From NCBI GenBank assembly GCA_959599635.1, contig CAUGJN010000011.1, positions 1 through 29,009 of the forward strand: a stretch of DNA of 29,009 nt, given 5' to 3'. Source of the stretch: an uncultured Collinsella sp. (GTDB lineage: Bacteria > Actinomycetota > Coriobacteriia > Coriobacteriales > Coriobacteriaceae). The notes under the pieces are model-generated. The model was not told the DNA's origin and ran no database searches. It worked only from the letters and a program-made list of their open reading frames with translations. This document shows, piece by piece, positions 24,532-29,009 of this stretch (the first letter of the stretch is position 1; every line of letters starts with the position of its first letter). Position numbers and translations under genes: made by a program.

Positions 24532-24602
24532 ACGTTGCGCTGTGTTGTGGCAATACAGTCAAGCGGGATTTTTGGATGAGAAGCGATCCTCTGGACAAAA
24601 AG

Positions 24603-24665
24603 CGTCACAACATTCGACGCTTTTCCTCGTTTTCGAGATTTTCATCAAATGTTGTGACGGTTTGG
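24603..24665 (-). repeat. Dispersed repeat B, copy 2 (63 bases, terminator-like)
   Basis: 61 of 63 bases match copy 1 at 19688-19750. The outer stem is 15 bp with one mismatch (24603-24617 with 24645-24659) around an inner CTCG-TTTT-CGAG hairpin. On the minus strand the stem is followed by C and TTTTT (24601-24597), as in an intrinsic terminator. It lies 25 bases downstream of the LpdD-Nudix gene. Confidence 0.8.
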
Positions 24666-24671
24666 ATGTGG

Positions 24672-24684
24672 CAAAGGGACTGTC
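24672..24684 (-). repeat. Short gene-end motif, copy 2 (GACAGTCCCTTTG on minus)
   Basis: Identical over 13 bases to 13079-13091, five bases after the LpdD-Nudix stop codon. A related inverted form (AGTCCCCTTGTCACA) lies at about 19784-19798, touching the stop of the MerR-type gene. Confidence 0.45.
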
Positions 24685-24689
24685 TTTTT

Positions 24690-25637
24690 TCACATAGCGA
24701 GGGCTGCGCGGATGGAGGGGACCTCCAGAGCCTCGCGGAGCCAGGGGGCCAGCTGCTCGGGGTGACCCTGCAGGTAGCCTTTAAGCTCGGACGGGGCCAC
24801 GCGGCGCACTTCCGAGATCTCCTCTTGGTTGATATGCAGCTCGCCCGGCTCAACATGGGCAAGGTAGACCTCGCACCATTCGCACTCGCAGCGGCCGTCG
24901 CCGTGGTCCTCGCGGTAGGTCACGTGACCGAGGTGTTTGAGCTGGTCGGGTGCGCGCGTGATGCCGAGCTCTTCGTTGATGCGGCGCGCCGTCGCGGCGA
25001 CAACGTCCTCCCCGGGGAGCGGATGGCCGGCACAGCTATCGGCCAGCACCCCGCCCCACAGGCGTTTGAGCGGACTGCGACGACAGAGCAGCAGGCGTGC
25101 GTCTTCGCCCTGGCCCTCGACCAGAAGCGTCAGAAATGCCTGATGCAGAATGCCCTCACCGGCATGGGCATCGATGCGGTCGACGGGGCTAAGCGTCTCG
25201 CCGGTCGCGGCATTGACCGCCACGACCTCGGCGCCCGCGCCGCCCTCATCCCAGCCGGCGCGCAGAATGCGGGCTGCGGCCTCCTCGAGCGCGGCGATGA
25301 GCTCCTTGGTGGTGTCGAGCACGCGCTGCAGGTCGCCCCCGCTCGCCTGTTCAACATGAAAGCCCGTGCTCGCAACGACCGGCACGCCAAAGCGCGTGGC
25401 CAGCGCCGCCGCGATATCGTGCGCCGGAATTTCGTCTCGATGGCACGGAACAGCCAGGATGCTCACTGTCGCCGTGCGGCCGGGCTCGGGGCGCGGAATG
25501 GCCTGCGCCGTGGCGCCCAGGTGCGCGAACTCCGGCGAGCAGGCGTACACCGCCATGCCTCGCGGTGTCACCGTCAGCTGGGCCTCGAGCGCAAACTTGC
25601 CCTCGCCCACTGCAACCTTTGTCGTGTGCATACCCAT
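24690..25637 (-). CDS. LpdD-like prenylated-flavin chaperone domain fused to an Idi-like Nudix domain
   Basis: Two-domain protein of 315 residues. ATG 25637 is chosen because AGGAG lies five bases upstream. Residues about 8-125 match my memory of the LpdD family (HLGATAQAIPRPE at 39-51, SILAVPCHRDE at 59-69, VPVVASTGFHVE at 85-96), small proteins that accompany UbiD decarboxylases and help with prenylated FMN. Residues about 135-300 are a Nudix fold like type 1 isopentenyl-diphosphate isomerase: His158 and His165, GHPLPGE, a Nudix box at 204-226 with Glu222-Glu223, and ECEWC with Glu251 and Glu253. The catalytic Cys of Idi (CGHP) is Ala203 here, with Cys202 one residue earlier. It lies upstream of the UbiD cluster on the same strand. 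The Nudix part is certain; the LpdD call and function are inferred. Confidence 0.8.
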   Translation of the reverse strand: MGMHTTKVAVGEGKFALEAQLTVTPRGMAVYACSPEFAHLGATAQAIPRPEPGRTATVSILAVPCHRDEIPAHDIAAALATRFGVPVVASTGFHVEQASGGDLQRVLDTTKELIAALEEAAARILRAGWDEGGAGAEVVAVNAATGETLSPVDRIDAHAGEGILHQAFLTLLVEGQGEDARLLLCRRSPLKRLWGGVLADSCAGHPLPGEDVVAATARRINEELGITRAPDQLKHLGHVTYREDHGDGRCECEWCEVYLAHVEPGELHINQEEISEVRRVAPSELKGYLQGHPEQLAPWLREALEVPSIRAALAM

Positions 25638-25677
25638 GGGATCTCCTGTCGCCCGCGATGTACCTGAGACCATCTTC

Positions 25678-25718
25678 GCCTGTATTGCGACTATACAGGC
25701 AAGCGCAGCCTGCGACAA
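25678..25718 (-). promoter_or_regulatory. Promoter and palindromic operators of the LpdD-Nudix gene (divergent with MFS gene)
   Basis: On the minus strand TTGTCG (25718-25713) and TATAGT (25695-25690) are 17 bases apart, about 50 bases before the start codon. A perfect 8-bp inverted repeat (GCCTGTAT 25678-25685 / ATACAGGC 25693-25700) overlaps the -10. A second dyad CAGGC/GCCTG (25696-25700 / 25708-25712) exactly fills the spacer. Dyads in the spacer are typical of MerR-type control, although MerR promoters usually have longer spacers. Confidence 0.55.
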
Positions 25719-25799
25719 AGGGGGGCAGGCACCTGACACATTCTGTTAGAGTTGCAGGGATTGAATCCCGCTTATTCATGCGACATTGGAGTGACAACC

Positions 25800-27053
25800 T
25801 TGACCGCCGCAACCACGCCTAAAAGTAAGTCAACCGCCGCCGCGCTCTCCCCCGCGCGCACCAAGCTCTGCCTGGCGCTGCTCGTGCTGCTGGGCTTCTC
25901 GCTCGGCTGCTCGGAGTTCGTGGTCATCGGCATCGAAAGTGACTTGGCGACGGAACTCGGCATATCGCTTGCCACTGCGGGCCAGCTCATCAGCGTTTTT
26001 GCATTGGTCTACGCTATCGCGACGCCGGTGCTTGCGCTCAGCACGGGGCGCTTCCGTCGTTACCAGCTGCTCGTGTGCTACAGCATTATCTTTGTGCTCG
26101 GCAATCTGGTCATGGCGTTGGCGCCCAACTTCCAGGTACTGTTTATCTCGCGCATTGTCCTGGGATCCGTCTCGGGCGCACTGCTCGCCGTGGGCGTGAC
26201 GTACATCCCCGAGCTGCTGTCCCCGCAGCAAACTTCGCTTGCCATCTCGGTGGTATATGGTGCGTTTTCCGTAGCAATGGTCTTTGTCACTTCGATCGGC
26301 AAGTTTGTGGCCGACACGCTCGACTGGCACGTTGCCATGTACGGCACGCTGGCCTTTGCCGTTCTGATCTGCGCCGCGCTCGTGGTGTTTATGCCGCGCG
26401 CCGGACAGACCGACGAACCCGCCACCTTCCGCGAACAGGCGGGTCTGCTGCGCGAACCGAGTATCATCACCGGCATGCTCATCTTCTTGTTTGGCGTGGG
26501 ATCGGTCTATGTGTTTTACGGCTATGTGACGCCCTATCTGGAGCAGGTGCTGGGCATGGGCACGGTCGAAGCCAGCACCACGCTCATGGCCTACGGCGCG
26601 TTCTGCCTGATCTCGAACATCCTGGGCGGATGGATTGATGCGCGCTTTGGCATGAAGGCGCTGCTCGTGACGTTTGTGCTGCAGGCTGTGGCGTTACTCG
26701 GGTTGTTTGCTGTGGGCGGCACCATGCCGCTCGCGCTGGTCTTTGTCTTTAGCTTGGCGATGCTCATGTACCTGTTCTCGGTGTCGTGCATCACACACTT
26801 TATGGACGTGGCGCGCAGCCGCCATCCCAAGTCGATGGTGCTCGCGAGTTCGGTTGAGCCCATGGCGTTTAACGTCGGTATCTCGTTTGGCACCGCAGTG
26901 GGCGGCGCCGTGGTAAACGGAATTGGCATTGCGTACGTGGGTGCCGTGGGCGCTGCGTTCTCGCTCGTAGCCTGGGCGCTTGCGCTAGTGACGATCAAGC
27001 TCGCCCGCTGGGAGCGCCGTCGTCAATCAGCACAGCCCCGGATGCAGGCATAG
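25800..27053 (+). CDS. MFS transporter (AraJ/DHA1-type efflux)
   Basis: Major facilitator exporter of the DHA1 class, proton-coupled, usually for sugars, drugs or metabolites. It has 417 residues and about 12 membrane helices. The N-terminal motif region ALLVLLGFSLGCSEFVVIGIESDLATELGIS and SRIVLGSVSGALLAVGVTYIPELL are typical of AraJ-like proteins. The start is unclear: the frame is open from 25752, but the only good ribosome site (GGAG, eight bases away) points to TTG 25800; GTG 25791 is an alternative. It is transcribed divergently from the LpdD-Nudix gene, sharing a 162-base regulatory region, so it may export a product of the decarboxylation cluster. Confidence 0.88.
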   Translation: MTAATTPKSKSTAAALSPARTKLCLALLVLLGFSLGCSEFVVIGIESDLATELGISLATAGQLISVFALVYAIATPVLALSTGRFRRYQLLVCYSIIFVLGNLVMALAPNFQVLFISRIVLGSVSGALLAVGVTYIPELLSPQQTSLAISVVYGAFSVAMVFVTSIGKFVADTLDWHVAMYGTLAFAVLICAALVVFMPRAGQTDEPATFREQAGLLREPSIITGMLIFLFGVGSVYVFYGYVTPYLEQVLGMGTVEASTTLMAYGAFCLISNILGGWIDARFGMKALLVTFVLQAVALLGLFAVGGTMPLALVFVFSLAMLMYLFSVSCITHFMDVARSRHPKSMVLASSVEPMAFNVGISFGTAVGGAVVNGIGIAYVGAVGAAFSLVAWALALVTIKLARWERRRQSAQPRMQA

Positions 27054-27144
27054 GGACGAACACAGCCCAAGGTGGCGAGCAACCAGTGAAAACCGTCCCA
27101 TACTAGTAGTGTTTATCCGCCTGCAAGCTCCGGCAGTGCAATTT

Positions 27145-27229
27145 CGTGTATTTCAGATACACGCTTTTCTACGATTTCGTGTATTTTAAGTACACGAAAT
27201 CGTACTAAACTATGTATCTGAAGTACACG
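27145..27229. promoter_or_regulatory. Three palindromes at exact 33-base spacing upstream of the AAA ATPase gene
   Basis: Core CGTGTA-N7-TACACG occurs at 27145-27163 and 27178-27196, and as TATGTA-N7-TACACG at 27211-27229. Starts are 33 bases apart, about three helical turns, so the sites face the same side of the DNA. The middle one extends to a perfect 12-bp inverted repeat (27172-27183 / 27191-27202). Fourteen bases separate neighbouring sites. The array ends 19 bases before the start codon at 27249, which fits a cooperative repressor or autoregulatory site. Confidence 0.75.
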
Positions 27230-27248
27230 AAATCGGAAAGGTGGCCCC

Positions 27249-28619
27249 ATGCGCAGATCAATCGAATCCGTTATCGAATCATGGGCGACAAAGGACGCCT
27301 CACGCCCCCTCCTCATCCGTGGTGCGCGACGCGTAGGCAAAACGTACGCTGCCGAGGAAATCGGCAGGCGAATCGCCGGCGATGCGTTTGTCAAACTCGA
27401 CTTTCAGACCGATCTTGAACTGATTGCTCCGCTGTTCGACTGTCCCACCGACGACGTTGACACCATCGTGGCGCGAATTTCAGACTATAAACGCACCCCC
27501 ATTCGCAAGGAAACGGCCTTCATCCTGTTTGACGAGGTGCAGCTCTGCGAACGGGCGCTCAACTCGCTTCGCTTTTTCTCGGGTTCGGGCTGGCGCATAT
27601 GCGCGACCGGCAGCCAACTCGGTGTCGCCACGCGCAAGCGCAAGTTGCCTTTTCCCAGCGGCGTTCGTCAAGAGACCATGCATCCCATGTCGTTCGAGGA
27701 GTTTCTCTGGGCGCTCGATGAGGAGCAGATGGCCGATGCTGTTCGTACCCACGCCGGCACGCTCGATGCTTACGCCGCGCACCAAGCCGCGCTCAGCCTG
27801 TTTCATCGATACCAGGTCGTGGGCGGCATGCCCGCCGCCGTCAACGCATATCGCAAGACGTTATCCATCGAAGACGCGCGCGTCGAGCAGCGCGAAATCG
27901 ACGAGACCTACACCGCCGATATGACCGACCCCGAAAACGGGATCAGTGGCGTGGCGGCGCGCAAGGTATGGCGCTCCATTCCGTCCCAGTTGCTGAGATC
28001 GTCCACAAAGAAATTCAAGTACTCCGAGGTCGAACGCGGAGGCCGTCGCGCCAAGCTTATCGAGCCGCTCGACTGGCTCGAAGGCGCCGCCATCATATCG
28101 GTCAACAACCTGACCGAAGGCATCGAACCTCCCCTCGTTCCCTTCGACGACGAAGACGGAAGTTTCTTTAAGGTCTATCTTCTCGATACGGGCCTCATGT
28201 TCTACAAACTCGGTATCAACCCGCGGCTCTGGCTCGACCTCAAAGAGGATTCCGCCATAGCACTGTCTTCCGACTTTCGAGGTGCCCTGGCCGAAAACTC
28301 GGTCATGCAGGCATTTTCGAGCAATGGTTTGCGGACGTACTATTGGGTGCCGCCGTCGTCTTGGAAGACGAGCGGTGAGCTCGATTTTCTACTTCAGACC
28401 GACCGTATGGAAATTGTGCCCGTCGAGGTAAAGTCCGCACGCAACGTGCGCGCAAGAACCCTCGGGTCGTTTATGGACAAAGCCCGGTCGCCATATGCCT
28501 ACATTTTGTCCGAGAACAATTTTGCCCGCAGCGAAACTGATGACGGGCGCGAGCTGCGCCACCTCCCCTTGTACGCAGCGGGTTTTATCGGAGCAAACTG
28601 TCTCAAGGGCAGCCTGTAA
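27249..28619 (+). CDS. AAA-type ATPase with C-terminal DUF4143 (nuclease-like) domain
   Basis: A member of a widespread, poorly understood ATPase family. It has 456 residues. Walker A GARRVGKT is at 25-32, Walker B FILFDEVQ at 91-98 and a sensor-like ATGSQ at 119-123. The C-terminal DUF4143 region carries a pattern of the PD-(D/E)XK nuclease fold: Glu350 (GALAEN), Asp379 (GELDF) and Glu393-x-Lys395 (PVEVKS). The ATG has AAAGGTGG about seven bases upstream. It stands alone, followed by a phosphatase gene 33 bases later. Such proteins are often horizontally mobile and some are linked to defence, but no function can be assigned here. Confidence 0.92.
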   Translation: MRRSIESVIESWATKDASRPLLIRGARRVGKTYAAEEIGRRIAGDAFVKLDFQTDLELIAPLFDCPTDDVDTIVARISDYKRTPIRKETAFILFDEVQLCERALNSLRFFSGSGWRICATGSQLGVATRKRKLPFPSGVRQETMHPMSFEEFLWALDEEQMADAVRTHAGTLDAYAAHQAALSLFHRYQVVGGMPAAVNAYRKTLSIEDARVEQREIDETYTADMTDPENGISGVAARKVWRSIPSQLLRSSTKKFKYSEVERGGRRAKLIEPLDWLEGAAIISVNNLTEGIEPPLVPFDDEDGSFFKVYLLDTGLMFYKLGINPRLWLDLKEDSAIALSSDFRGALAENSVMQAFSSNGLRTYYWVPPSSWKTSGELDFLLQTDRMEIVPVEVKSARNVRARTLGSFMDKARSPYAYILSENNFARSETDDGRELRHLPLYAAGFIGANCLKGSL

Positions 28620-28652
28620 GCCCCGCGCGACCGCCCAGAAAGGAAACCGCTC

Positions 28653-29009
28653 ATGCAACGCATTCTTTTTATCTGCTGTGGAAATATCTGTCGCTCGACG
28701 ATGGCTGAGTCCGTGTTTACCGAGCTAGCGCGCCGCGCTGGACGCGCGGGCGAGTTTGTCATCGATTCTGCAGCAACCTCAACCGAAGAGATCGGCAACC
28801 CGCCGCATCATGGCACGGTCGCCAAGCTGCGCGAAGTCAGGATTCCCGTCGTCGCACATCGCGCACGTCAGGTGCGGCGCGCGGAGTATGGCAACTGGGA
28901 TCGCATTGTCTATATGGATGCTGAGAACGCGCGCGGTCTGCGTCGCATCTTTGACGACGACCCCGACGGCAAGATTACGCGCTTGCTCGATTGGACCGAG
29001 CGCCCCGGC
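28653..29009 (+). CDS. Low-molecular-weight protein tyrosine phosphatase (partial)
   Basis: Removes phosphate from phosphotyrosine (or phosphoarginine in YwlE-type members). The first 119 codons are present and the gene runs off the right edge. The P-loop CCGNICRS has Cys8 and Arg14, the CX5R nucleophile and phosphate-binding pair. AHRARQV and DWDRIVYMD-like positions (NWDRIVYMDAEN) follow the family pattern. The second catalytic aspartate (the DP motif) would lie beyond the window. AAAGGA lies about nine bases before the ATG, so it may be co-transcribed with the ATPase gene. Confidence 0.92.
   Translation, partial: MQRILFICCGNICRSTMAESVFTELARRAGRAGEFVIDSAATSTEEIGNPPHHGTVAKLREVRIPVVAHRARQVRRAEYGNWDRIVYMDAENARGLRRIFDDDPDGKITRLLDWTERPG

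Noticed and set aside
19683..24680. Short peptide TTFDENLENEEKRRML encoded in the same frame by both copies of repeat B
   Set aside because: The reading frame exists only because the 63-base repeat is conserved. There is no ribosome site, and the hairpin explains the conservation better than a peptide.
25755..25772. tRNA T-arm-like sequence GGGATTGAATCCC
   Set aside because: No acceptor stem, D-arm or anticodon arm could be found around it; it lies in the leader of the MFS gene.
27145..27229. CRISPR-like periodic repeats before the AAA ATPase
   Set aside because: Period is 33 bases, but the repeated part is only a short palindrome, there are three units, and no cas gene is nearby. Operator sites fit better.

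Overview
The window is about 29 kb of high-GC bacterial DNA, densely packed with genes. From the start to about position 25.6 kb every recognisable gene lies on the minus strand. The last three genes are on the plus strand. The gene set (F-type ATP synthase operon next to upp, a prfA-prmC-tsaC run, UbiD/UbiX, many spurious long antisense frames caused by high GC) and the style of the proteins point to a Coriobacteriia actinobacterium, most likely Collinsella or a close relative. That assignment is inference, because no marker such as rRNA is present.

Layout: (1) 1-5719, the ATP synthase operon atpI-B-E-F-H-A-G-D, tightly packed with overlapping stop/start codons and running off the left edge inside atpD. 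(2) 5989-9058, upp (uracil salvage), glpK and tsaC. (3) 9193-9836, a hicA-hicB toxin-antitoxin pair with an AT-rich palindromic promoter, sitting between tsaC and prmC. (4) 9905-12813, prmC with a large acidic insertion, a 590-base gene-free gap holding an 89-base dispersed repeat, then prfA. (5) 13105-17497, a polar amino-acid ABC importer (Tat-type lipoprotein, permease, ATPase) followed by an M20 peptidase in the same direction. (6) 17755-19597, a LacX-like mutarotase and an unknown single-pass membrane protein. (7) 19800-25637, a decarboxylation cluster: an LpdD-Nudix fusion protein, a DASS/SLC13 transporter, an LpdC-like UbiD decarboxylase, UbiX and a MerR-type regulator. (8) 25800-29009, an MFS exporter, an AAA ATPase with a DUF4143-type nuclease-like domain preceded by three palindromes at exact 33-base spacing, and the start of a low-molecular-weight protein tyrosine phosphatase.

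The most interesting part is region 7. UbiD enzymes need prenylated FMN, UbiX makes it by adding a dimethylallyl group to FMN, and LpdD-type proteins are thought to help deliver or mature the cofactor. Here the LpdD-like domain is fused to a Nudix domain that resembles type 1 isopentenyl-diphosphate isomerase. This suggests that prenyl-donor supply and cofactor handling are joined in one polypeptide encoded beside the enzymes that use them. The Idi-like domain keeps the metal ligands but has an altered catalytic-cysteine position, so a DMAPP-processing Nudix activity is an alternative to isomerisation. The UbiD resembles gallate/hydroxybenzoate decarboxylases, so the cluster may import and decarboxylate a phenolic or other carboxylic acid.

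Two families of dispersed hairpin repeats (89 bases at 11626 and 17634; 63 bases at 19688 and 24603) lie downstream of minus-strand genes and probably act as transcription terminators. No tRNA, rRNA, CRISPR array or insertion-sequence transposase was seen.
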